Below, piece by piece: positions 8,897 to 17,540 of a stretch of 35,661 nt of DNA. The notes under the pieces are model-generated. The model was not told where the DNA came from and made no database searches. It saw only the letters and a list, made by a program, of their open reading frames with translations. The position numbers and the translations under genes are program-made. Numbering within the stretch: position 1 is the first letter of the stretch; the number at the start of each line of letters is the position of its first letter. The stretch is taken from the NCBI RefSeq assembly GCF_902459805.1, contig NZ_CABPST010000022.1:1-35661 (forward strand), written 5' to 3'. This DNA comes from Pandoraea bronchicola (GTDB taxonomy: Bacteria > Pseudomonadota > Gammaproteobacteria > Burkholderiales > Burkholderiaceae).

Positions 8897-9030
8897 CACG
8901 ACGACACGACGGCGTTCCCTGCCTGGGTTGCGCACCAAATCGGAAATTCCTCAGCGCGCGGCCCCGAATTCCTTCGGCAACATGATGGCTTTTTTGCGCA
9001 CGCCCACAAGCGCGTGCCAAGGAGTGGCGC

Positions 9031-11880
9031 ATGTTGTCGGTTCAGAACTGGAATTCCGGCAGGGAACAACCTGCTACGGTCGCGCGCGATATCGAAGGCG
9101 TTGCCGTTGGTCGCGGCACATTGTCGTCTTCCGATATCGCTGCGCGCAGCGCGGCACCGCCTGAGGCGCTGCGTCGCGCAATTCTGCGTGCGGGCGAGGA
9201 CGAGCGGCGTACGATCGCGCGGCAAGTGGCGTGGCTGGTCAACATTCTGCCTTCGGGGCCGGGGGCACCGGGGCAATACGCAAGCATTGAGCGGCTGGCG
9301 GTCAGGGCGGACGCGTCGTTAGGCGAGTTGCCGTTCGACAAGGGGGCGCTCATGCAGGCGTGGATCACTCGCTTCGCGCATTTGCTCGACGGCGAGCGGG
9401 CCGCAGCGGTGGCCCGCGATCTGGTGACGTGGTGCGGGATGGGGGATGGTCAGTCGGCAACGGCCTCGCTATGGCATTGGCTGCCAACGGCCGATGAGGC
9501 GTCGGGGGATGTGCTGGCGTGCGAGCGGCTGCCCATGCGCGAGTGGCCGGTTTCCGTCCTGAGTGTTGCGCTGACGTTGTCGAATTTGCGCAACGCCATG
9601 CTTCCCGATCTGTGGATGCCCAATGCCGATTTGCGTGGCGTCATGGCGCCGGGCGCGCAGTTTTGCGGCGGCCATTTCAATGGCACGTGGTGGGCCGGGG
9701 CATCGTTACCCGAGGCGGGGTTCGCGAGTTCGAAGCAGATCGGTGCAGATTTTGAGCGGACGAATCTGCGGGGTGCGCACTTTCGAGCGGCGGATCTGAG
9801 CGATGCGCGGTTCGTGGGGGCCGACCTTCGCGGGTCTGAAATCTTGCATACCGTCATGTACGGTGCCGATTTGAGTGAAGCCAAGTGTCAGGGGCTGACG
9901 TTCGAAAAGGCGCGTATGGACAACGCGTCGTTCCAGCAAGCCAAGTTGCATGGCGCTCGTTTCATCGCCGGCAGCGCCCATGGCATGACACTGATCGGTG
10001 CCAAGGCGAAGCGATCGCAATGGACCTCAATGTCGATGCCTAAGGCGCAGGTGTTGGGGGCCGATCTTCGTGGCGCTGCATTCCGCCAGTGCGTACTCAC
10101 GGAATGGGATGCGCGAGGGGCGAAGCTCAACGGTGCGTTCTTTGAGTCTTGCGATCTGCGCAATGCCCGGTTTTGCGGCGCGAGTCTCAAGCACCTGCGC
10201 ATCGGACCTGATTGCAATCTGGCCGGCACGCAATGGCAGGATGCTCGTGTTCGTCTCGACGTGCCATGGCTGCGCAGCCTGACGCCGCCAGAACTCGACA
10301 AGGTTGTACGGTCGTGGATGACGCTTCCGCCCGATCAGCCGGCGGCGCGCGCGAATGTCTTCATGCAACTCCTCGTTGCACTGAGCCGCAAGCCGGGCCT
10401 TCTCGACATTGGGCGCGAGATTGCGCCGCCACTGCATCGGCTGCCTGAGCATGTGCGTCGCAGCGACTGGCTCGGATGCTTGCTGGCCGCATTGAGCGAG
10501 GCCGGGGGCGTTGGCGAGCATGATGAATTTGCCGTGTTGCGTGCCGAATGGCTGGCGCATACCCTCCGTGAATTGACCGACGTGCCGTTAGGGCGCACCC
10601 GCGCGGAATGGGTCACGGCGTCGCTGATGAGGGCATTGCACCGAGAGTGCGGACTTGTCTCGCAGAAGACGCCCTGGGCATTGGCTGGGGCAATGTGTCA
10701 AACGCTCTACTGGGCTGGAGAAGGGGGCGGGGGTGTGGGGCCACTGCGTGCCCAGGCGTTGCGGGCGGCGTGGTTCGATGCGCTGCCGGCGCAGGTGCAT
10801 GTGGCACTCTCCGCCGACGGGATCAACGCGTCCGATGCGCGTTTTGTCGTGCTGATTCGGGCGGATGGCAACGTTGCCGCGCGTCTGCCGGTGCCTCTGC
10901 TGGCGCGGCTTCTCGGTGCGAATGCCGGTGGCGAACTGAAGGCGGGTGACGCGCCCTTCGCTCGGGACACGCTGCCGGGTTGGCACTGGCTGGGCACGCG
11001 GGTGGTGGTGCGCGACGTCGAATCGCCCGGCGATTTTCTGCCTGGCACCATGTCACAGCTGCCGGGTCTGTTGCGGGAGTTCGGCTTCCTTGCCGGGCTT
11101 TGGCCGGTGGAGCGACGCGTGGATGCCTTCGTCAGGCTGATCGGACGCTGGTGTGGCAGCGAAGGCGCGCATCGAGCCGACGCCGCATGTCACGGAACGT
11201 GGGACGGCTTGCCCGCCGATACCGATACCGCTGCCGATGGCACGGCATCGGCGGACGCCGCACGCGACATGTTAAGTCCCGCCGACCGGTTGGACGCTCT
11301 GGTGAGGTCGGCGCGCGCTCCCGGTCATGTGCAATTGCGACGCGCGGGGTATGCCGACATCGAGGACGTCTTCCGAGACGTTCCATTGAAGATGCCGGAC
11401 GGACAGGCGCCACTGAGTGCATCGATGTCGAGGCGGGTTCGATTCATTTCCCTCGTCGCCGGGTTGAGCTGGCTGGCGACTCAGCCGGAATGGCAGCGTC
11501 CCTGGTCGACTGCGACCGACGAGTCGAGTGCGCTTCGGGGAGCGACGCCTTGCGCGGAGGCACCCCGCCTGTATCGTCACTATGCGCTGACTTTACTCAA
11601 CGAAACGATGAGCGGTGACACGGCATGGCGTCATCTTCCGCAGGCAATCGCGTTGCGCATGTGCTTGTCGAGCGAGGTCGACTCGGCGGAAGCATTGGCG
11701 GAACGGCTGGTCAATTGGCTGACATGTCCCGAGATACGGTACCTGCCGGGGCTGGCGCAGGCATGCCGTCACACGCTTCCCTGGTTCTGGGCGATACGAC
11801 TGCCACTTCGGGCGGACGCGCTTCGGCAGGCGATGGTCGACCGGCGCGGTTCCGTCGGCACCGCATCGGTCGATGCTTAA
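9031..11880 (+). CDS. large pentapeptide-repeat protein of unknown function
   Basis: The 949-residue protein has an AGGAG ribosome-binding site 7 nt before the ATG. Residues 1-185 are helical and non-repetitive. Residues about 186-408 are a run of A(D/N)LxG-type pentapeptides (for example NADLRGVMAPGAQF, GADLRGSEILHTVMYGADLS), which should form a right-handed quadrilateral beta-helix of about ten coils. Residues 410-949 form a large C-terminal region with no motif I recognise. No signal peptide or membrane helix is seen. The order beta-helix then large C-terminal region recalls SopA-type secreted E3-ligase effectors, but I see no catalytic motif that proves this and no secretion genes nearby. 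A cytosolic scaffold is equally possible. Confidence 0.85.
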   Translation: MLSVQNWNSGREQPATVARDIEGVAVGRGTLSSSDIAARSAAPPEALRRAILRAGEDERRTIARQVAWLVNILPSGPGAPGQYASIERLAVRADASLGELPFDKGALMQAWITRFAHLLDGERAAAVARDLVTWCGMGDGQSATASLWHWLPTADEASGDVLACERLPMREWPVSVLSVALTLSNLRNAMLPDLWMPNADLRGVMAPGAQFCGGHFNGTWWAGASLPEAGFASSKQIGADFERTNLRGAHFRAADLSDARFVGADLRGSEILHTVMYGADLSEAKCQGLTFEKARMDNASFQQAKLHGARFIAGSAHGMTLIGAKAKRSQWTSMSMPKAQVLGADLRGAAFRQCVLTEWDARGAKLNGAFFESCDLRNARFCGASLKHLRIGPDCNLAGTQWQDARVRLDVPWLRSLTPPELDKVVRSWMTLPPDQPAARANVFMQLLVALSRKPGLLDIGREIAPPLHRLPEHVRRSDWLGCLLAALSEAGGVGEHDEFAVLRAEWLAHTLRELTDVPLGRTRAEWVTASLMRALHRECGLVSQKTPWALAGAMCQTLYWAGEGGGGVGPLRAQALRAAWFDALPAQVHVALSADGINASDARFVVLIRADGNVAARLPVPLLARLLGANAGGELKAGDAPFARDTLPGWHWLGTRVVVRDVESPGDFLPGTMSQLPGLLREFGFLAGLWPVERRVDAFVRLIGRWCGSEGAHRADAACHGTWDGLPADTDTAADGTASADAARDMLSPADRLDALVRSARAPGHVQLRRAGYADIEDVFRDVPLKMPDGQAPLSASMSRRVRFISLVAGLSWLATQPEWQRPWSTATDESSALRGATPCAEAPRLYRHYALTLLNETMSGDTAWRHLPQAIALRMCLSSEVDSAEALAERLVNWLTCPEIRYLPGLAQACRHTLPWFWAIRLPLRADALRQAMVDRRGSVGTASVDA

Positions 11881-12155
11881 TGGGGTTTGAGCAGCCTTTT
11901 GCCCGATATTTCGCCGTCAGGACACACAGGCTTTCGTGGTAAAAATACGTACGCGCACTGCGCCGCGCTTCATGGCGGGGCGTTTCCGGCCGGCCGGACG
12001 CGTAGCATCTCTGTAGTTGGCGACATTTGTGGGGTTTTGGCCACGGATGCCGGTGCGAAGAGGGCCGCCCAAGACGCGGTCCCGCGTGCCGGAATGCGGG
12101 GAAGGCCAATGCCTTGTTCCCAGGCTCTCAAGGGTTTCGTAACCCTCCCAGCACC

Positions 12156-13139
12156 ATGCACTCGACTTGTATCGCGTCAGGCTATCCGGGGTTCGTGGCG
12201 GTCAACCGCCGCGAGCTTGACGCACACGTTCCGCTTTCCTGGCCCTTATTCGACGCCGACGGCACGCCGCTGCTGGCGGCGGGCGAACGTTTGCCATCCG
12301 AGGCCGATCTCGATTGGCTCTTCACCATGTTCGCGCCGCACCGGCCGTTGCCCGAGGGCGCCACGACGGGCGAGGCCGCGGGTCGCACGGAGGCGGCAAA
12401 CTCAGCGTCCCCGCTCGAGGCGGGGGCGTCGACGGTGTATCTCCACGGGTTGCCCATCCCGTTGCTCATCGGTGCGTGGGTGCAGGTGCGCGTCGCCCCG
12501 GATGCCGAGACCACGCGTGTGCGGGCACGGTTGATTGGCCGGGCGCCCAACGGCATGTTGATCCTCACGCCGCCCATGTCGGGCGAGACACGATTGCCCG
12601 TGTCCGCAGGCGACAGGCTCGCACTCTGGACGTTCCCAGGCGACAACCTGTACGAGTTCACGTGCGACGTACATAGCGTCCATCACGGACCTTTTGACTA
12701 TGTCGTGGTTTCGCGTCCGGCGCAGGTCCGTGAGACGCCGGTGCGCCGCACGCCTCGTGTCGATACGCGGTTGGTCGCGCGACTGTCACCGCTGGACGAG
12801 ACGACGCGGGCGTCATTTACCCGCATGCTGGCCGACCCGCAGGATACGCCCGAGTGGCTGGTGCTTGTGCGAGACATCAGCGCCGATGGGGCGGGGATCG
12901 TGGCGAAGGCGCCGTTACCCGAAGGCTGCCATCACGTCGCGCTGCAGTTCCGCGTGCCGATCGGTGCGGACGTCGTGCCGATTCTCGGCATGGCAGCCGT
13001 GCGTGGCGTGGAAGGTCCGCGCGTCGATGGCACCTGGGCCTACGGCCTTGAGTTCATGCAGATGGACGCACGTAACAAGGCGGCGATTCGCTGCTTCGTC
13101 TATGAGTCGCGTTTGACCGACCCGCGCGCGAGCCACTGA
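12156..13139 (+). CDS. PilZ domain protein, YcgR-like c-di-GMP receptor
   Basis: The 327-residue protein has an N-terminal region (about residues 1-90), a YcgR-N-like beta domain (about 95-190) and a C-terminal PilZ domain. The two c-di-GMP contact motifs are present: R-x3-R (RRTPR, about residue 197) and DxSxxG (DISADGAG, residue 240). Such proteins bind c-di-GMP and tune flagellar motors, polysaccharide synthesis or secretion. The start is uncertain: the ATG at 12156 has no binding site, and the frame is open back to 12027. The leader contains several hairpins. A bidirectional terminator follows the stop. Confidence 0.82.
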   Translation: MHSTCIASGYPGFVAVNRRELDAHVPLSWPLFDADGTPLLAAGERLPSEADLDWLFTMFAPHRPLPEGATTGEAAGRTEAANSASPLEAGASTVYLHGLPIPLLIGAWVQVRVAPDAETTRVRARLIGRAPNGMLILTPPMSGETRLPVSAGDRLALWTFPGDNLYEFTCDVHSVHHGPFDYVVVSRPAQVRETPVRRTPRVDTRLVARLSPLDETTRASFTRMLADPQDTPEWLVLVRDISADGAGIVAKAPLPEGCHHVALQFRVPIGADVVPILGMAAVRGVEGPRVDGTWAYGLEFMQMDARNKAAIRCFVYESRLTDPRASH

Positions 13140-13172
13140 TTCGCCACAGATTCGCCGAGGCTTCGCCACACG

Positions 13173-13204
13173 AAAAAAACGGCACCTGATTCGGGTGCCG
13201 TTTT
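13173..13204. terminator. bidirectional terminator between the PilZ gene and xthA
   Basis: A strong stem (ACGGCACC with GGGTGCCGT, loop TGATTC) is flanked by seven A on the left and four T on the right. It can therefore end both the plus-strand PilZ gene and the convergent xthA transcript. Confidence 0.85.
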
Positions 13205-13230
13205 GCATTGCCTACGGGAAACGCGTGGTG

Positions 13231-14010
13231 TCAGTCCTTGAACGTGGCAACGACCGGGGTGTGATCCGAAGGCTGCTCCCACGTGCGCGGCACGCGATCG
13301 ATTTCACAAGCGGTGCAGCGCTCTGCCAGCGCGGACGACACGAGAATGTGATCGATGCGCAGCCCGGCATTGCGTCGGAAGGCGCCCATGCGATAGTCCC
13401 ACCAACTGAACGTCTTCTCGGGTTGGTCGAACATGCGGAAGGTATCGCGCAAGCCAAGCCCCTGCAAACGGGCGAACGCCTGACGTTCCTGTGGCGACAC
13501 CAGATTCTGGCCTTCCCATTTCGCAGGGTCATGCACGTCGCGGTCTTCGGGGGCGATGTTGTAATCGCCTAGCAGCGCGAGCTGCGGATGACGCGCCATT
13601 TCATCGGAGAGCCAATGGGTGAGGGCGTCGAGCCAGTTCAGCTTGTAGGCAAACTTGTCCGAGCCGACAGCCTGTCCGTTCGGGAAGTAGCCGCAGACCA
13701 CGCGCACGCCGCCGATGGTCGCGGTGATAAGGCGCTGCTGCTCGTCGGCAAAGTTCGGCAGATTCTTGACGAGATCCTTGGCTTCCCCCACTTTTGCGTG
13801 GTTGACCAGCAGCGCGACGCCGTTATACGTTTTTTGCCCCGTGAAGTGCGACGTATAACCGAGCGCAGCGATGTCCGTGATCGGGAAGTTCTCGTCAGTG
13901 AGCTTCAGTTCCTGAAGGCAGAGAACGTCGACCGGATTGCTGCGCAGCCAATCCTGCACGTGGCCGACGCGAACCTTGAGCGAATTGACGTTCCAGGTGG
14001 CAAGTTGCAT
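13231..14010 (-). CDS. xthA: exodeoxyribonuclease III
   Basis: This 259-residue AP endonuclease and 3'-5' exonuclease of base-excision repair has the exonuclease-endonuclease-phosphatase fold. Visible are the N-terminal TWNVNSLKVR, the metal-binding Glu34 in LCLQELK, GDYNIAPEDRDVH, WWDYR and the C-terminal catalytic SDHTPV. Its first codons (ATGCAACTTGCCACC) are part of a sequence duplicated at 17732-17746, so the present promoter and leader may come from the adjacent mobile region. The leader shows only a weak AGAGA motif. In related genomes xthA often lies close to the ntrBC genes. Confidence 0.95.
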   Translation of the reverse strand: MQLATWNVNSLKVRVGHVQDWLRSNPVDVLCLQELKLTDENFPITDIAALGYTSHFTGQKTYNGVALLVNHAKVGEAKDLVKNLPNFADEQQRLITATIGGVRVVCGYFPNGQAVGSDKFAYKLNWLDALTHWLSDEMARHPQLALLGDYNIAPEDRDVHDPAKWEGQNLVSPQERQAFARLQGLGLRDTFRMFDQPEKTFSWWDYRMGAFRRNAGLRIDHILVSSALAERCTACEIDRVPRTWEQPSDHTPVVATFKD

Positions 14011-14162
14011 GAAAAACGTATCTCTTTAATTGGCGGTGATTTCTTGGGTGTTTTGCCGACGAATTTCTTGTCTAGCTACCCATGTTGGGGGTGGTGGGCG
14101 CGGGACGAAACACCGTGGCTCCAGCATTGTAGGCGACTATCCAGCGGATCGCGATTGTCCCA
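13996..14162. repeat. left flanking direct repeat (xthA start to HTH-gene end)
   Basis: This segment and 17732-17881 are diverged direct copies. Shared blocks in the same order are GGTGGCAAGTTGCAT (13996-14010, the xthA start), TAGCTACC, ACGAAACACC, GCATTGTAGGCGACTATCC and CGCGATTGTCC. The last blocks encode the C-terminal GQSRSAG of the HTH gene. It probably marks the boundary of an integrated element. Confidence 0.7.
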
Positions 14163-14328
14163 CCAACTGCTCGATGCTCTCGGCTGTAATCCCGCTGGCG
14201 TGCTTGCCGATCTTCGCCAGTTTGAGTTTCCCATCGTCGACCATCCGGTAAACGGTTGCCTTCGAAACCCCAAGTTGCCCCATTGCTGATTTCACTCGGT
14301 AGCGCTTCGGGGATGTCGGTGTGTTCAT
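14137..14328 (-). CDS. excisionase/AlpA-like helix-turn-helix protein
   Basis: The 63-residue basic protein contains a winged-helix-like HTH (MGQLGVSKATVYRMVDDGKLKLAKIG). The pattern is typical of small MerR/excisionase-type DNA-binding proteins of phages and integrative elements. The ATG at 14328 is preceded by GGAG at 9 nt; the longer open frame starts with a TTG that overlaps that site. It lies next to the left repeat, and its last codons are part of the repeat. No integrase gene is visible in the window, so its partner has been lost. Confidence 0.7.
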   Translation of the reverse strand: MNTPTSPKRYRVKSAMGQLGVSKATVYRMVDDGKLKLAKIGKHASGITAESIEQLVGQSRSAG

Positions 14329-14330
14329 GT

Positions 14331-14450
14331 TCAAATTCTCCAATCTCTCGCAGTGACCCGCAGAATCTCTTTCAGAGCTTCGGCCTCGGCCGTTGGTGCT
14401 AGCTGTATCACTCTTTTCTCAAACGCCCGTTTGGTTGGGCTGGGTATTCC
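14331..14450 (-). pseudogene. possible C-terminal fragment of a phage-type protein
   Basis: Thirty-nine codons with no ATG end in a TGA two bases before the HTH-gene start. They read GIPSPTKRAFEKRVIQLAPT and continue as an amphipathic helix (AEAEALKEILRVTARDWRI). The composition looks protein-like, and the spacing to the next start is operon-like. It may be the tail of a deleted gene. A GTG at codon 14 could start a 26-residue peptide. Confidence 0.3.
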
Positions 14451-14528
14451 TTAATTTTTCGGCGGATCTGCACGCGTAGACTGTCCTGACCGTGACGCAA
14501 GGTTGTGCCCCCGCACCACGGATTCATG

Positions 14529-14555
14529 GCCCATCCATCGTGATGGGCTCTTTTT
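14529..14555 (+). terminator. hairpin with T run, plus strand
   Basis: GCCCATC (14529-14535) pairs with GATGGGC (14542-14548), followed by TCTTTTT. It is a rho-independent terminator for a plus-strand transcript whose gene is no longer recognisable. This fits a decayed prophage. Confidence 0.6.
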
Positions 14556-14572
14556 CGTGGCCGGGTGGGTGG

Positions 14573-15000
14573 TCATGCTGCTCGCTCAATTTCCAAGTTC
14601 TCGACTCTCTGGATACGCTCGCCGATCCAAGGCATCACGTTCGCAGCCATGCGGTTACCGAGGGCTTTGTAGCGTGGGCCGTCCGGAGCCTTCGCACCGG
14701 GCAGTGGCGTGTAATCGTCAGGGAAGCCCTGAAGGCGCTCGCACTCGCGCGCGGCGTGAGCCGACGCACTGCCGAGCCGACCATGACCGCTTGATGGCCG
14801 CCGCCGTTCGTGTGGCTGCTGGCATGCCCCATCGAACGTTGCGTCGCTGCGATATCGCCTACGGCGAACCCGTTGCGTCCACTGGCTTTGCAGTCGAAGG
14901 CGATGGCCGGTGCGTGTGCGCCGGCGGCAAGCGGATGGCACGGACCGCCCGGTTTCGGGTTGCTGTGGTTGTCGGGGCTCGTGATCTGCGTCGTGTCGAA
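14573..15000 (-). pseudogene. truncated, frameshifted phage C5-cytosine DNA methyltransferase
   Basis: Only the C-terminal half remains. One frame reads FDTTQITSPDN...GPCHPLAAGAHAPAIAF...AVRRLTPR. A second frame then continues ECERLQGFPDDYT...DGPRYKALGNRMA...WIGERI, the conserved motif IX-X region of Dcm-type enzymes. The switch lies in a GC-repeat at 14746-14753 and fits a 2-nt insertion. The N-terminal catalytic part (PCQ and ENV motifs) is absent: homology stops near 15000, where an unrelated plus-strand phage fragment begins. No active methyltransferase can be made. Confidence 0.75.
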
Positions 15001-15013
15001 GGCAACGTTGCTT

Positions 15014-15235
15014 ACTGCGACCACTGGATATGATATTTCAGGCGCGACACCAGAAGGTTTCTACTGGGTGGCGCGCGACAATGTGTGCGTTCCGTTCACG
15101 CTTGCGGACCTCAAGGGCTTATACGGCGTAATGCTCGCCCAAGGCAACGCGGCGTTCAACAAACTGCAGACGTTGAAGGCGGCTGTGCGCGCTGCTGCGA
15201 CAATCGCCGCCGTTCAAGCCGTCACCTGGGGGTAG
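15014..15235 (+). pseudogene. C-terminal fragment of a phage tail-associated protein (DUF4376-like)
   Basis: The last ~73 codons of an open frame read GYDISGATPEGFYWVARDN..., then a helical end with TLADLKGLYGVMLAQGNAAF and AAATIAAVQAVTWG. This pattern is typical of the C-terminal domain (DUF4376) of small phage tail-fibre-linked proteins. No start or upstream part of the domain is present: the frame upstream of 15014 is the antisense of the methyltransferase remnant. I treat it as a fragment joined by deletion. Confidence 0.6.
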
Positions 15236-15313
15236 GTGCCCGTCCTGCAGGGGCGACACCCAGGCAGCAGCATTGGGTTCCGAACGCTATGCGCGGCGGT
15301 TCCGAAGAGATGT

Positions 15314-16144
15314 CTAAAAAGATATGCCGATGCCGCCCCCCGGATACCAATGGTTCTCCGGCTTTTCCGAGAAGAAAACAAAACTGCGGCCGGCTTCTAC
15401 GGAGAAATTATCGAGGCTATCCGAGCAATGAGCGTTGTCACTGAGAATAACGCCATGTTCTGTCATTTTCTCTGCGACCACGTGATATTCGCTCATCTCA
15501 TACTCGACGCTATGGTCGCTGTCATTGATGAACAAATCGATCGGGGAAGAGAACTTCTTCAGTGACTCGATCGAGTCTCCATACAGAATTTCTCCGTATT
15601 CTGCGTATTTGCCGCGAAGGAGCTTGCCGGCCTTGGGGTTTATATCGGTGCCGTAATAGCGACCCCGAAATCCTTCGCTCGCGTTACGGGCGAGAGCGCT
15701 CGTCAACACGCAAGAACCGACGCCGTGATCGACGCCAGTTTCGATGATCACCTTCGGTTTTATGATCCGAGCGATAGCGTACCAACCTACGCGGCGCGCG
15801 TAATTGACGTCGATGTCTCGCCCATATTTCGCGTCGCGAACCGCATCGCTGATGTGTGAGCGAAGCACCTCGTCATTCTCGAGTTCATCGAAATAGGTCA
15901 GAATTGAAGATCGAGATTCACCGGTGAGATTTGACAATAAATGGGCAAGATGACTGCGATTTCGAGGCGTGAGCTTGTAATAGAAATTTGAGTCCTCGGT
16001 CCGCAGTTTAGACCACGTGCCAATCAACCTCATCGAGTCTCGGTAGTAGCTCATGGCAAACGCCCGTCGCACCTGTCTGCGAAGGGCGACCTTTAGGAAA
16101 TTCCTCACAGGTCGAGGTAGTTGACGTCCAATCTCTAAAAGCAT
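15314..16144 (-). CDS. class I SAM-dependent methyltransferase
   Basis: The 276-residue protein appears intact. It has a helical N-terminal part (1-130) and a Rossmann methyltransferase core: motif I VIIETGVDHGVGSCVLTSAL (about residue 132), an acidic YYGTDINP at the end of strand 2, and FINDSDHSVEYE, a pattern seen in CmcI/Methyltransf_24-like enzymes with a metal-binding DSDH. The start has AGGAG 8 nt upstream. The gene is visibly poorer in GC than its neighbours and uses codons such as AGA and ATA. It lies between phage debris and an IS, so it was probably acquired by transfer. Its substrate (a sugar or small metabolite) is unknown. Confidence 0.8.
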   Translation of the reverse strand: MLLEIGRQLPRPVRNFLKVALRRQVRRAFAMSYYRDSMRLIGTWSKLRTEDSNFYYKLTPRNRSHLAHLLSNLTGESRSSILTYFDELENDEVLRSHISDAVRDAKYGRDIDVNYARRVGWYAIARIIKPKVIIETGVDHGVGSCVLTSALARNASEGFRGRYYGTDINPKAGKLLRGKYAEYGEILYGDSIESLKKFSSPIDLFINDSDHSVEYEMSEYHVVAEKMTEHGVILSDNAHCSDSLDNFSVEAGRSFVFFSEKPENHWYPGGGIGISF

Positions 16145-16200
16145 TTCGAGTACTCCTGCTGATTTAGTTATTAGACATTTATTTTGGCATTAATCATAGC

Positions 16201-16347
16201 ATGCCCAAGTCATTCATCAGCCAGGACATCTTGGCCCGGTCTGCCTTTGATTTTTCTGGGGTTCATATGGCGAGAGGTGATGCTTCGACCGCGGACGATA
16301 GGAACGCGCTCGCGCGTTTCGCCTTGTGGGCTCCGCAAAATGCGTGA
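16201..16347 (+). CDS. small open reading frame, doubtful
   Basis: Forty-eight codons (MPKSFISQDILARSAFDFSG...) run from an ATG to a TGA just before the IS left end. No ribosome-binding site and no family is seen. It could be a short gene of the acquired segment or chance; otherwise the gap 16145-16364 holds nothing I recognise. Confidence 0.2.
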   Translation: MPKSFISQDILARSAFDFSGVHMARGDASTADDRNALARFALWAPQNA

Positions 16348-16436
16348 TTGACGATCGGTATGTGTGACCTGTCCTGCGTATTTCTTACCAACCGAATCTA
16401 GAGATAATGGCTCATCAGGTCAGACGAGGAGTCGGC

Positions 16437-16686
16437 ATGAAGAAGAGCCGGTACAGTGACGAGCAGATCGTGCGAATTCTGCGCGAAGCGGATTGAGATA
16501 CGATTCCCGAGGTGGCCAAGCGCAACGGCGTGAGCGAAGCGTCGATTTACGCATGGTGCAAACGTTTCCGCGAGATGGTTAGCGATGATCAAGCGCCTCA
16601 AGACGCTTGAGGCGGAGAACGCACGGTTAAAGAAAATGGTGGCTGAGCGCGATCTTGAGATTGAGGTCATGAGGGAGATCGGCGCA
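16437..16686 (+). pseudogene. IS3-family transposase OrfA, disrupted
   Basis: The frame begins MKKSRYSDEQIVRILREAD and meets an in-frame TGA at 16494-16496 where the family has Arg (CGA to TGA). The HTH then continues (DTIPEVAKRNGVSEASIYAW). Near 16584-16590 a 2-nt loss moves the leucine-zipper part to another frame (IKRLKTLEAENARLKKMVAE). Neither lesion can be bypassed by normal IS3 frameshifting, so it is inactive. Confidence 0.85.
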
Positions 16687-16691
16687 AAAAA

Positions 16692-17540
16692 GTGGTGAGC
16701 GCACAGGTTCGCTGTGAACAAGCCCGGTTCGCGATGGCACGGGGTTTGAGTCAAAAGCGAGCGTGTGCGCTGATGCAGGTCAGCCGTTCGAGCTTGAGCT
16801 ATGCGTTGAAGATGCCAAGCAAGAATGCGCGGGTGATCGAGGCTATGCGAACGTTGTCGGGACATAACCCGTGCTTCGGCTCTCGTCGCATCCGCGTGCT
16901 GCTGGAGCGAGAGGGCATCGTTGTCGGCCGCGATCGATGTGCCTCGCTCTGGGCTCGGGCAGGCCTGCAAGTGCCGAGGAAACGGCGTAGACGCCGGGTT
17001 GCCGGCAGCCGTCCGAGGCCTCATGCGCCAGCGGCCCGTAACTCGGTGTGGTGCTATGACTTCGTGTTCGACGCCTGCGCAAACGGACAGCAAGTCAAAT
17101 GTCTGACCGTGGTCGACGAATATACGCGCGAATGTCTGGCAATTGACGTAGCAGGCTCGATTCGCTCGCATCGCGTCGTTGAAGTGCTGAGCCGACTCGT
17201 CAGCGTGCACGGCGCACCGCGTTTATTTGGTCGGACAACGGGCCGGAATTTGTCAGCACGGCGCTGTTGAAATGGGAGGTCCAGGACCAGATCGAGACAG
17301 CGTTGATTGATCCGGGCAAGCCTTGGCAGAACGGCACCAACGAAAGCTTCAACGGAAAACTCCGTGATGAATGTTTGGCGATGGAGTGGTTTCGAAACCG
17401 GATCGAGGCAAAGATTGATCGAGGACTGGCGGAATCACTACAACGAAGTGCGTCCGCACTCGAGTTTGCAGTACCTAACCCCCGCAGAGTTTCGTCGGGT
17501 TAGCGAACGTAGTTCAACCATTAGGGCCGTGAATCTCTAG
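16692..17540 (+). pseudogene. IS3-family transposase OrfB (DDE), disrupted
   Basis: The HTH_21 and rve integrase regions are recognisable across three frames. SAQVRCEQARFAMARGLSQ through VVDEYTRECLAIDV is in the first, with the first catalytic Asp near YDFVFD. A frameshift at about 17222-17232 falls in the SDNGPEF motif holding the second Asp. A second shift at about 17411-17420 follows NESFNGKLRDECL, which holds the catalytic Glu. The last part ends HYNEVRPHSSLQYLTPAEFRR. The product cannot be functional. Confidence 0.85.

Noticed and set aside
7133-8938. 601-codon minus-strand open frame over glnG and rfbD
   Set aside because: It spans the antisense of two clear genes and their gap; Arg-rich composition and no domain.
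12050-12122. Cobalamin-riboswitch-like words (GGTGCGAA, GCGGTCCCGC) before the PilZ gene
   Set aside because: The order and the conserved B12-box core are missing, and the downstream gene is unrelated to cobalamin.
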